64,000 bases of DNA from contig WPIO01000015.1 of NCBI GenBank assembly GCA_009760855.2, forward strand, positions 5,373,501-5,437,500, given 5' to 3'. Under the pieces are notes generated by a model. That model had not been told where the DNA came from and did not search any database. It saw nothing but the letters and a program-made list of their open reading frames with translations. Positions within the stretch are counted from its first letter, which is position 1. The number at the start of each line of letters is the position of its first letter. A program made the translations under genes and the position numbers. The DNA comes from Cristatella mucedo (Eukaryota; Bryozoa; Phylactolaemata; Cristatellidae). This document shows positions 8,570-19,990 of this stretch, one piece after another.

Positions 8570-10611
8570 TCGAACTCAAATATTCGCTAGAAGACCGGCC
8601 AAGTCACCACTTTCATTTTCACGCACGCGTGTTCATAAATTCTGAAAACTCGTTGGTACTAATGACTTTTTCAAAAAGCTTGACAGCCCAGTACATCACT
8701 CCACTGCATCGCTTCTTACCGAAGAGCTTACATATTTTGTGCGTATAGTCTTTGCACCTATCTGGTTGCTCAGTGGACGATCGCCCAATCAAAGGTTCAT
8801 AACGGTTTATATAAAGGTATATATCAAGATTTATAACCCAATGAGATGATCGCCTTTGCAGTAATGCGCACAGACGTTTTTAACGGCCCAGTGAAACGAT
8901 TGACAATCTAACAGCTCTCATTAAGAATGAGATTGGAATGCATCTTTTAGCCACTCTTCTTGGGGGAATTCGCAAGTGCTCCCTGTGCAAGGGATCAATA
9001 GGTCCACATGACTTAAATGGAAGAATTCTACGGTAGTCACTCGTTTATGACTGTCAATAAGGTCCAGACTCTACCATGATAAGTAAATTTCCAAGAGCCT
9101 CTGGACATAAAATAACACTCTTATGGTAACCATTATACATGTATTACTAAAGATATTAGAAAAAATAGAAAACAAGACATATTAGACGTAGTAGATATCA
9201 CATTGCTGTTATTTTACTTTTGATTACACATTTAGATCTCGCAAACGACTACAAACATATAAAACAGTGCAACTTGTTCGAAAATTTAGCGACGAAGACG
9301 AAAAGCTGTACTGGATTGCAAAAAAGAACAAGGGCAACTTGCATGAAGCTGAGCAAATAAATGGCCAGGATAGGATGAGGACAGAACGGCCAATCAGTGA
9401 ACAGCATGTTCTGATTGGCTTTGTTACACCACACCAAAATATTTTGCAAACAAGTTCTTGCCGTGCAGGGTATGGTCGAGTGGCTATATCTGCCGTTGAA
9501 GAAGTTTCTGGTTGGTAAAACAAAGAGGCCTACAGTCCATACTTACAATTATTTATTTTTTATTGTAATACAATATTGTACAATTGATTCAGAAAACTGA
9601 GCGCGATCTGTATTACTTTATTTTGCACACCAACTTTTCAATGAGTTTATTTGAAAAACTGCAATAGAGTGAAGCTACGAAAGACGAGGCGCGAAGTGGC
9701 AAAGAATGACTGTCAATTCATAAGAATGAGGCAATAAAGAAATATTTTACTTTTACTTCCTTGTCTTTTTCTTAACAGAACTGTGTTTAGCCTTATCGCC
9801 TCTTTAAGTACTCTAGCACTATCGGTAAACGTTCTTGCCACCATGTTTCGCCGGACGTCTTCAACCACGAATCTGATTGCTGTGCTGCATTGCTACCGAA
9901 GCCTCCCGGTCATTACTAACCTGCATGCAACATTTTTTAGCCTCAGCGAGACCCAGGAATAAGCCCATGTCTACTAAAACCAGAAGAAGCATATTTTGTC
10001 GGGGCCGAAAAGGATATCTCGATACGCTTCTTCCCTCTCTGGAAATAATTGATTTAACTTCAGATGGCAGCATGTAATAGTTTCATCGCTTTCAGTGATG
10101 AGCCATCCAACAGAAGTTAGGCAGTATAAAAATTTAAATTTTAGGGCTATGCACCTTTGGATGACCGTATAGGTAGCTATACTCTGGAACAGTAGCATGA
10201 GCAGTTGCCTGAACTAGGCTTTAACCATCGCGATTAGTTCGTTAAGTAAATGTAGCAATTTATTACTGCCCAATGTCAAATCATATATCTAACTACCTTG
10301 GGGTAGACTGGTCTAGTGACCATTAGTAGATGCTATTTAGTCTGCTTCAAAAGCTTAGAATTATGCTAAGTAGAGAAATATTGTTTGCAAACAACTTCGG
10401 TCCCTGGAAGCTATTGCGTTTAGTACATATAACTGCTCGCTTATTCATCACATTGGGGCTTCTTGATTAATTTTGTGTGTGGTCTTCACAGAAAAAATAG
10501 TTAATTGCAGAAGTGCTTGAAACTCAAGAGCTCAAAAACGTTATTTGCTGTTTCCCGAGCAGCAAGCAGCAAAATGATTGCAGCGGCATTTGACATTCAC
10601 GAGGCCAACCC
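8570..10611. other. Unassigned intergenic DNA
   Basis: No gene, RNA or known repeat is recognised. Overlapping open frames at 9224-9600 occur on both strands and carry no family motif. A hairpin is noted at 9389-9419. Confidence 0.5.
9389..9419. repeat. Inverted repeat / hairpin
   Basis: GCCAATCAG at 9389-9397 and CTGATTGGC at 9411-9419 are perfect inverted copies. Inner GAACA/TGTTC extends the stem past a two-base bulge, leaving a tight loop. Confidence 0.75.
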
Positions 10612-10806
10612 CTGGCAAACGATCCGTGTGCGAGCGCCACTGAGTTGCCACCCACACCGGCCACTGGCAAGGCAGCTGCTATGTCACTAACTGACCTTGA
10701 CCCGGGTAGTCCTCTCAGCCCTATTCAGATTCAGCACTTGGCCAAGACTGCCATTCGACCTGTCTGCTTTTTAGATACGGGCGCGAGAGACTCGATGCTA
10801 AGGTAG
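10612..10806 (+). pseudogene. Fragment with retropepsin-like motif, probably from a decayed LTR retrotransposon
   Basis: A 64-codon open stretch ends at a TAG. Its last part reads RPVCFLDTGARDSML, matching the active-site pattern F-L-D-T-G-A of retroviral-type aspartic proteases, and a Pro/Thr/Ala-rich segment lies before it, as often precedes protease in Gag-Pol polyproteins. The flap and second conserved segment were not found after the stop, and no RT or LTR was recognised nearby. The motif is short and could be chance. Confidence 0.35.
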
Positions 10807-11376
10807 ATGTGGTGCGCAGCAAATGTTCAGTCGCAGCCGCATCTTGGTGCAACGATCGTCAGCTCTCACCTGTATACGTAACTGCCCGTCGCAGCGAAAG
10901 GCACAGGCATACAACTGCCAGATCAGGCGCGTATTTCATGTTCAATTCCGCTCAGTTGGGCAGGTAGTGGAATGCGCCCGGAATGCCGCATCGGCTGCTA
11001 GCCTCCCTGGCGCTGTGCTGTGCACACATTCACACTGCGTTCCGATATATGGCGAATGCAAATGATGCTGCAATGGAAAATCGATACATGCCGCTTTTCG
11101 AGGCCTGCCTGAGGAAAGATAGCCTCACAATGATCTGCAGGCGAAAGGTTAATCAGGACTACTCTATTACATTAGCCGCCATACTAGTATTTGCTTTATC
11201 GGGCAGCCAGGGAAAGGACAGTGGGCTTAGCGCCACTATTGGCTAGCCGAAGCGAAAGGTTGTGAGCTCGCTTCAACGATTGGTGGCTGCGCCAGCGCTC
11301 CCCGGGGACATACTGAAGTGTGGCTAGACACGAAGCTCAGCTCAATGGTGTGTGATCAACCGTCAGTGATAGGCTT
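10807..11376. other. Moderately GC-rich DNA after the protease-like fragment
   Basis: Short open frames at 10823-11065 and 10983-11246 carry no recognised motif. It may be further eroded retroelement sequence, but nothing confirms this. Confidence 0.35.
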
Positions 11377-11402
11377 GAAAAGAGAGTGAACACTCTCTTT
11401 TC
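11377..11402. repeat. Near-perfect palindrome, 12-bp arms
   Basis: GAAAAGAGAGTG and CACTCTCTTTTC are exact inverted copies separated by AA. A threefold direct repeat begins 11 bases downstream. Confidence 0.9.
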
Positions 11403-11410
11403 CTTACAGG

Positions 11411-11470
11411 CTGTATAGTCAAAAAGTGATATATAGTCAAAAAGCTATCACCTGTATAGTCAAAAAGTGA
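11411..11470. repeat. Three direct copies of TATAGTCAAAAAG
   Basis: The 13-mer occurs at 11414, 11432 and 11455; first and third are followed by TGA. Seen directly. Confidence 0.9.
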
Positions 11471-11929
11471 CCCACCCTTTTAGGCTGCGAAGAGAAGCCA
11501 CGGCTCCTGGCTTTAGTGATAACATCCATTTGCGAATATTACCCTAGTGATTAGTAACAACTGTCAGAAAAACAAACAAGCAATAAACATCTTACCTGCC
11601 TTAAGGGCACTGCCACTTACTCCCAAGCCAAGGTATTACGATAAGGACCGAGGTCGGTAAGGCTGGAGCTACCGAGTTACAAAGCGAGTTTAGTGGCATA
11701 GCTCGTAGCACTGAGGTCAGGAGGATCGAACTCACCAAGTAAGTAGCTATTATTAGAAAAGAAACGCCGTTCCTTTAGCATGTTCCGGTCAGTAGGATTC
11801 TTTAGTTCTGCATTAACCGCCATATGCCAAACTAACTGCTCAAGGTCACGAAATTCTTAAATAATACAAATTCCACAGAATCAATATTTATTTAGAAACA
11901 AATCAGATGTGTATCACTTCAGAGAAAAC
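11471..11929. other. Unassigned DNA
   Basis: No gene, known repeat or RNA recognised. Confidence 0.5.
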
Positions 11930-12025
11930 ATCCGAGCGCTGCACATATGGCACAGGGCTCTAGTCCACGACCTCGACGTCGGTTGTTTAAGGTGAGCGAC
12001 GTACCCCTGGGCCAAATCTGGCATG
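11930..12025 (-). mobile_element. SINE family A, partial
   Basis: Minus strand holds the tRNA-like head (TTTGGCCCAGGGGTACG and the GGTCGTGGACTAGAGCCC B-box region) and ends near CATATG, losing the tail. Confidence 0.6.
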
Positions 12026-13689
12026 TCTATTCCCATCCCCGTGAATCACGCACTCAATATTGCTGTGGAGACTTGGACAAGTACTAGCTAGTTTTGGGAT
12101 CGTGGATATACCCAATTCACACTAAATGCCTGCTAGAAGCGTACGTTATTGTTTGGGGCAAGCCTAGTGTCAATCGGTTGCTAGAAACCTGTGTTATCTC
12201 ACACTTTGTGATAACACGTGTCTGCACATCCTTTGCCCACTACTCGCTAGTCTTCTCTTCCCATTTGATCAAACGATTCGAGCTAGTGCAAAAGTTGTCA
12301 GCTTCACATCTGCAAGATTAAACTGCTTGTCACCGACACAAGCTGGATCCCCACTAGCAGCTAATAAAAGCTTCTGCAAATCCCCTATAGTTCTCTAAAC
12401 TGTCTTACTTATGCTCGCCGATATTAAATATTAAATTAAACTTATAGTTGTATAATTCAACCTCTTGACTTTGTCGATTACCTATGACTTTGACCACCTT
12501 CAAATCTTACCCTCAATGCATGTACTCAAAAAACCAGAGCCTGCACAGTTTACAGCTGTCACACATCAAAACTAGACGATATTAAAAGGATAAACAATGT
12601 TTCAATTAGCATGTTTCTATTTTATCTGCAAAGTAATTTGGAGTATCGTTTTTATGATTAACATGCTCCAGATTAATTTTTATGACTATTACCTGCCGCC
12701 ACATGTGTATTTTTTCACGGCTTGAGGGGTAATTTTCAGAAAATAAGTAAGCACTTAATTTTTGTATTCTGTGCCGTTTAAAAAATTAGTTTTTATAGAC
12801 AATATTACTACAATTTTCTGATCTTAATGAAACACGAAAAATCACTAATCTAAACTACGACAAATGACTCTCATAATTCTAGCAGGGAGCCATGACGAAA
12901 AATACATTTATATTTTCAAGCAGAACTTACGTTAACAGGTATGGTAAAACTTAATGCACCAAAGGAGATAAAGACTGGTATTGATTTGGCCAAGATCGTT
13001 ATTTCTTTCAGAAACAATAAAGTACCAGCTGGACGATTCAATTAAAATTATTTAGAATGTTGTACTCGCAAACTAACTTACCTTCCCTAAAGCACCAGTG
13101 TTCAGGAGGAGACACTTCTAACTACCAGATAAAACGTGGGCACGGTTGGATGCGAAATTTACATGATCACGAAATGATTTTCTGATGCATTGACTAATAA
13201 ATTAGGAACATAGTGATACCTCCATAGTGAAATGCTACCTAAGCTAATCTCAAAAAACTGTAATAACCTGCTGGCATTAAAAAGTGCATGCTGAGATGGC
13301 GAGATTTTTACCTCTACAAGCGGTGTTGACAGCTATGAAAGCTCTTCTGCCGCTATATAAATAAGGCTGTTAAATCAACTTACCTTTTATTCATTACCGA
13401 ACCTTTACAAATCTTTTATTCATGCAGTCTAAAAATAGCATATGTCAGCACATTATTTCATAACGTCTAAACTCCTAGGAGCAAAGAAAAAGATTATTCG
13501 AGAACCTAAGGCAGATGAATAGAAAGTACACTAGGTAAACATTGCAAAACAGCCAAAGTGCAAATAAAAGCACAGGAAGGACACATAGAAACGCAACAGA
13601 CTGATCTGATCAGCTGTTAGCTCTGTAAGTGTGAACAGGCAGCTGGTGTGTTTCATATTTGATTTGTGTATGAAATCGTCCCGTGATTG
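12026..13689. other. AT-rich unassigned DNA
   Basis: No coding frame or repeat family recognised. It holds a hairpin at 12191-12217 (GTGTTATC and GATAACAC arms). It separates the nAChR side from the repeat array. Confidence 0.55.
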
Positions 13690-13835
13690 TCTCGCTGGTT
13701 TGGCTAAGTGGTTAAGGTGACCCCGACCAAGGTCAGTCCGAGGTCGTGGGCACGATCCCCTTGGCATAGATCAGGCGCCTAAGTATAAACTAATCTCTCT
13801 TAGGACGCAAAACAAATGAATGAAATTTATATTTA
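13690..13835 (+). mobile_element. SINE family A
   Basis: TGGTTTGGCTAAGTGGTTAAGG is a good A-box region and GGTCGTGGGCACGATCCCC a B-box region, followed by CAGGCGCCTAAGTATA and TCTCTCTTAGGACGC, the hairpin-like tail. It lies at the left border of the repeat array. Confidence 0.78.
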
Positions 13836-13839
13836 ATTG

Positions 13840-15009
13840 TCCATTTCTAGTTTCGGAGTCGTGCACAAAAACCGTGACGCAGTTCATGTCCATTCAGGTG
13901 TCCGTAACCCGAATTTTTTTCTTTAAGCCAGCCGACCGTAGGCCAGAACCATTTTCTAATAGATCGTAGCTAGACAAATACGTCACGATAGAACATACTC
14001 ATTTTTAGAGAATGTCGGTCGGCGGGGTGTACCCGAGGACGTCACAAAGCGGGTCTCGGTACAGGCGCCGCAGTGATGAGACCAGCCGCTTGCGGCTCAA
14101 AATCGAGCTCTCTAACTCGTTCTATAGCTACCAATAGTTTTTCAGAAGTACCAACTAGACAGACTGACTGAATTTTGAGGGGCATTTGTCATCGCACAAA
14201 TGTCGCGTGCCGCGTCAATGACAATCCGCGTGGCCGCCTAGTCATGACGTTTTGTAGGACCGGCCCCTTGCCCCAGATTTGTTGGCCGGACAACTGGAAA
14301 TGGCGCGCACGTCATTCTTACAAGAATCCTTCGACCGATGAGATAGCCACAAAATCAATGCGTAGGCGTCTAATTTCGTTTAGCGAGAAATAATAATGCA
14401 GGCTGCATTAGGTTGCATTATTTTCCGGTCGACACGCGGTGTCGCGCAAGCCGCCACTTGCTTTGCTCGTTCGGCTTCGTTCAAAGCAGGCGTAACCGTG
14501 AGTGTAATTATTAAAACGTATCAGAACAAAGTGGCCACGAGATTTCTGTCGTTAAAATCAGCGCAGGCAAAGGGCAGCGGTCGTCGAAGCGTTCACCGCA
14601 GCCCAACACACGCCGACATCGCTGACGGCGCCTGCCCAGCTGTGAATTCATCGCTAAGGCCGCCGCAGCTCAACAATTACTGAGTGATCAGTAACTCAGT
14701 AACTCCGGGATCAGTAACTCACACTAGTCGCCGTATCCAAAGTGCACCGTCTGGTTCTGCGGCGCCACCATAGAGATTTACTCGGCTTTAGAGTAGGTCG
14801 TTAGAAAAAATGGCCCTCCTCCGGTTAAAACCCGGCTGCGACACCGGATTTCACTTCCGCCTCTTTCAACTCTCGCGAAAGTATCGAGAGAAAATGTAGG
14901 TAGACAATTTCCTAACTTTTCTTTATGTATTAATGACCATTTTTGTCCTCAAATAGCCTCGCCACTAATATTTTCCAGCTTACGCCGCGCCCGCGAGTGC
15001 TTCGAGCCT
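13840..15009. repeat. Long repeat module M, copy 1
   Basis: By eye this segment shares ordered blocks with 32100-33530 and 56160-57570, for example GATTTCTGTC and the AAATGGCCCTCCTCC / AAATGGCCCGCCTCC block (copies 1 and 2) and CCCCAGATTTG versus ACCCAGATCTG. It leads into the first core-bearing unit. No conserved protein frame is shared between copies. Confidence 0.55.
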
Positions 15010-17490
15010 CGCTTACATTGGATGTCCGCGGTGCTCCACAGATAATGGCTGCCAACCAATGTAGGAACGATCCTCCCCCGACGACTGTACGATTTGGGCA
15101 AAGCCATCGGATCGGGCACCTGGCCGGTAGGGTCGACCACGGCTTTTAGCGGCAGCTAACAGCGCTTGCGATGACGGTGCTCGCTTACCGTTCTACCTAC
15201 TAAAGAAACGATGCAGGTTAGTGGCCCTTTTGCAGAGCCAAGTTCGCAATGACAAGGCTCTTTTTTCCAATTGCTAGGTAAATAAAGGCCTCGGTACGCA
15301 GGTCATATTGACGTCGGCGCTAGACTTCCAGCAAACTTATTTATTAGCTTTGGCTTCATGGTGGCCGAAGCACCTGTTCTGTGAATCGATGTGCTTTTCC
15401 CTTTCTCTGAGAGTACGTGGTCCGTATAAAAGAGCGAGAGGTGGCTTATGCCTCTGTTGAGTGTTTTTGCAAGAATACTTTAAACTGTATTCATATCTCT
15501 TGAGACTCAGGGCACTGCAGAGTTCCTTCCGATCAACTATTAGGGAGCGCATGAGCGGACTCCTCATCCGGTTACGATGCTCTGCGCCGACTGGATGCTG
15601 TGATTAACGCTGTAAAGTGGTTCAATAGCGACAGCCCCAAGGATAGCCATAACCGGGCCACAACGATGGGCTCGCTTAAGGGGAAGCCGTATGGCGGCCT
15701 TTGCGTGCGTGGAACGATCGGGCCATCCTTGGTGTTACTTCCGCTAGCTCTGACTCAATTTTTTCAAAAAGTCCCAGGCTGCTTCCCGCCTGCACTTTTG
15801 GCCTACTTACCGGCAAGACGAGCATTTGCAGACACGGGTCTCTATAATTTGAGGCTTAGGAGAAGGTTGATAGTGACCAAGCCGTTGGTGTCCAACACTA
15901 ATGCCACAAAGCACGAACACAGAGGAAGCCACAAAACCGGCTTTGTGCGCGCTCGCAGAGATCGGGCCGATACTGGCGCCGCTCACGCTAGCAGCTGCAA
16001 TGGATGTCTCTGCAATCTGTGGCAGAGCCATGGTGGGGACGCAGGAACAAACTTGTCCTCCCCGCAACCCACCGAGGAAAGTACTCATATTGCAGGGCAC
16101 ATTTTCGGTCAGGGACCGGTTCTCCTAACATGAAAATCGCGGCTCCGCCCTCGTCTGCAATTACTCTATTTCTTCTATCCAATGACTCGATTTCTGCCAT
16201 TGCAAGGTAGGTAAGAGATACAGTAAAGTGCAATTTAAAGTCTTATGCAGGTAGTATATGCAAGTCGAAGATAGAACCATGCACATGCACAAGTAGAAAG
16301 AGTTGTGTGGGGCTAAGGGGAAGGCCGGCACATATAGGAATCGGGGAATGTGTAGGACGTTGCAGAACTTCTAATGAAAAACACGCGCACTCAATTTCAC
16401 AGGTGCTCTCAGATCAACCAAAAATTTGCATGTGTTTTCGAAACGTTACAAAATCCCCTTACTCTGGCACTGCGGGACCCGATGTACTCTACTTATTCTA
16501 ACGAACACCTAGGCTTAATTTATGTACCACCGTGTCAGCTTGTCTACGTTCTATTATGAATACATTTTTTGGCACGATTCGTTGCGGACCGACTGGAAGT
16601 CATTTTTTTCCCCAAATCTATTTTTATTCAAGCCATGATTGCAAACACGGCATCGTGGATCCCGGCTTATCGTAGCTGCGAAAGCTGCACGTGAAGTGAA
16701 TGTGCAAGTGGCTACCGGGTAGCTCCTGAAAGCTCTGCCAGGCTTCCAAGACGATTAAGTGTTTTCTCACGGGGCACAGCAACGTTCTTGCCAGGACAGC
16801 GGTAGAGCAGCATCTAAGGTAATGCCAGTTCCGGTGACGTCGCTCTGTGCTGATTGGATGTTGCAATGGGGCGTTGCCAGCTTACCGCTTAACCGCAGGT
16901 GCTACCCTTGCGGCGCCCTAGTGTGGGCTGAAACGGCTCAGTTTTTTTGGGGGGGGGGGCTGAGGAGAGTTTCGATAGCAACAAACCTAGTCCATAGCTA
17001 CTACAAAAGGCGCACCACGCGGCAGCAACCAAACCACCGACTTGTGCAAGCACAGCAATCAAGCCAAAACACAAGCTGCTTTCGCTACCGCAGCAACGAA
17101 CGTGTCTAAAAATGCCTTTACAAGTAATCGATCCTGACTGCCTATCTAGATTTCGCTCGAAAGGAATAAGTTACATGCAATTTAATGGGTCATAGAGGTT
17201 TGCATTTAAGACGTAGATTAGTACGAAGCATGAGTGCAAGTTCATATTGATTCTAGCGGGATAGTATTGCAAAGGTCATATTGATTTTAATTTCGAATAT
17301 GGTGCGGCAGTGTTTTTCCTTTTAAAAAAGACTGGCAGCGGATTGGCAGAAACCTGCAGAAACGATAAAAGACTGATGCAAGAAACGCAAGCAGTGGTTC
17401 AGCATAAATATGGCCTCCTTATTGTCATCAACTAACGACCCACCCTATGTATTCAAAACCGCCCATGAGGGCGTCGAGAATCAATGATAT
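15010..17490. repeat. Array unit U1 of about 2.5 kb
   Basis: It starts at the GAGCCTCGCTTACATTGGATG block and ends where the matching block recurs near 17490. It contains core sequences near 15570 and 16830 (TTCCGGTGACGTCGCTCTGT), the shared block CCGTGTCAGCTTGTCTACG near 16530, ATCCCGGCTTATCGTAGC near 16660 and the TAGAGGTTTGC block near 17210. Open frames inside, the longest at 15600-16133 (177 codons), are not conserved in frame among copies, so they are not called as genes. Confidence 0.72.
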
Positions 17491-19990
17491 CAGACGGTCG
17501 TTGTGCTCTACGCAGATGTCAGCTGGTAACTCGTGCATAACGAATCCCTCAACGCTGGTATGAATCGGGCACAGCCATTGGATTGTGCACATGCGCCTCC
17601 ACAAGCGCCTTTAGCTGCCGCTAATAGAGCTTCATATGTTGGTGTTCGCTTCTCGTTTTAGGCACCAAAGCGATCAAGCTGGTTGGTGGCCCTTTTGCAG
17701 AGGAAAATGCCAAAATACTTACCTTACTTACCTTAGCTCTGTTTACCGTTTCCGAGTGGCTAAATGCCTCTAAGGGTACGCTAACTAGCCTTGGTCCTAC
17801 GCTTTTCAACAGACCTATCTACTTCTTTAAGTGTCAGTGTTGCCAATGAGTCTGTCTCGAGTATCATTGTGGTTTCTCGTTTATCCGCAGAGCATCTGGT
17901 CTATATGTAAACGAAAGCTGCCTTATGCTGCCTCTTTTGAGCGTACAAATAGCCATTGAATGGTCTGCAGTGTTCCCTTGACGGAGAGGTGCGATTGCAG
18001 CGTTCAGTGCAGCGCTCCTATCTGTCAGAAAGTGTGGAGCGCAATAGCAAACTCTTCTTCCGGTGTCGGGGCTTAGTGCTGATTGGAGCTGTAAAGGATT
18101 GCTTACTGCTAACCACTAGAGCATCTGAACTTACATCGTGGTAACGTGAGCACGTGATGAAACAGCACGCAATGTGGTGAAACTGTAGAGTAGTTCGATA
18201 GTCAGAATGCTATGGGCGTCCATAACTGTTCCACAGCAATGTTGGTGCCGAAACAGAAGCTGCATAACGGCCTTCGAGTGCGCGCCCAGCGGCTGTGGGC
18301 GCTCTTGTGAGTACAACTGGGCAGAATCAGACGAGCTGACATCTCTTCTAATCACGTAGCGCTGCTCTGATTAGAAGCTGCAAAGATGCCCTGGCGGCAT
18401 CCGGCCTGAACGTTTCGGTTCATCTCATGGCAAGAAGAGCATTTGCAGATCTGGCTCGTTAGTGGTTGGGGCTTGCGAGTGACTTGAGAGTGACAAAGCC
18501 GTTGATGTCCATCAATAAAGCCACAACGCACACGCCAAGGGGAAGCCACAAACCGATCTCTGTTGGCTCTGGCAGAGATCGGGCAGACCCTGGCTAGCTA
18601 GCTCTGCTTGTTGTGCTAGCCTCTACGACGGATGTGTCTGCCACCTGTGGTAGAGTCTGGGAAGGTGCTGGGAGAAAAGTGACCTTTCGGCATTTCATAG
18701 AGGAATGTAGCAATACTGTTGAGCACATTTTCCGGGCCGCGGGCGGTCAGGGCCGCGTGCTCCTAACCTATAAACGTTTGGCTTCGCCCTCGTCTGAAAT
18801 GACTGCATACGTTGTCATCCAATCTGCCTATTAGTCATCGCATGTAAGGCCATCGATTGGATAAAGTGAAACTGTAAGCCTTGTACAGGTGGTTTATGCT
18901 AGACGTAGATAGAACCAAATACGTGTAAAAGTTGTGACGGTCGGAGGGAGCTAAGGGGAAGGGCAGCTCACGTAGGAATCTGGCAATTTGTAGAAAGTTA
19001 GCTGCGACATGCACTGCTAACGACCTTAAGTAATCAACACTAAATATTTCTGAATTGAAGTTATTTATAACATATTTTACGTAGCAGCACTTTCACTGCA
19101 GCACACAAACACACAATTTCCCAGATGCTTTCTCATCACGTAAACATTTCCATGTCATTTCCAAACGTAACCAGCAGCGCCCTACTCGGGCACTGTCTGA
19201 CCCAATGTACTCTAGTTCCACGAAAAAATACTTAGGCTTAGTCTACGTACCACCGTATCAACTTGTTAAAATTCTATTATGAATAAATTCTACTGCATGA
19301 TTCATCGTAGACCGACTGGCAGCCAACATTCGGCCCAAATCCATTCCTAGTCATGGTTTTAAACACGGCATCATAAATCCCGGCTTCTCGTAGCAGCACC
19401 AGCCACACACAAAGTGCATGTTCAGCTATAGGTGACAATCGAGTATCTCTTGAATAGTCTGCAATGCTTCTGAGATAATTGAGTGCGTTAGCGCAGGCCA
19501 CAGCAGTGATTTTGCCAAGACTGCTGTGTAGTTGACCGCGAGCAGTCGCCAGTTCCGGCGTCGCTGCCCTGTGCTGATTGGATAATTTAGAGGGGCGTTT
19601 CCAGCTTACCGATTTCTCATAAGTGCTACCCTTTCGGTACAAGAGTGCACGCTGAAACGGCTCGCTAGTTGGCGTAGCTGAGGAGATCGACAAACTCAGT
19701 CCATAGCTAAAACCATAAAAGGCGAACCACAGGAAAGCAACCAAACGGCCGGCATGTGCAAGCACAGTGATCGAGCAGCAACAGACGTTGCTTCCGCTAC
19801 CTAACATAGTGTATTCAAATGGTTATTTAACTCTTGGAGCCAAGCTGCCTATCTAGACGTCGCTCAAACTGAGGACCAATGCCGAAAACGCCAGCAGAGG
19901 TGCAGCATTAATATGGCCAACTTATTGTCATCAACTAACGCCCATCCTACAAATTCTGAACCTCCATGAGGACTTTAAGCTTTGCTAAAA
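17491..19990. repeat. Array unit U2 of about 2.5 kb
   Basis: Same block order as U1: a pair of cores at about 18060 and 18345, the region around 18870-19000 (GTACAGGTGGTTTATGC, GGAGCTAAGGGGAAGG), the block near 19260 (CACCGTATCAACTTG), and a core near 19553. The 176-codon minus frame at 19277-19807 is not conserved in other units. Confidence 0.72.

Noticed and set aside
9224-9523. 99-codon minus-strand and 83-codon plus-strand frames on the same DNA
   Set aside because: Neither has a motif or homologue recognised; overlap on both strands suggests chance.
15600-16133. 177-codon plus-strand frame
   Set aside because: It lies in an array unit; the other units do not keep the frame and there is no known domain.
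19277-19807. 176-codon minus-strand frame
   Set aside because: Same reason: repeat DNA, frame not conserved in sister units.
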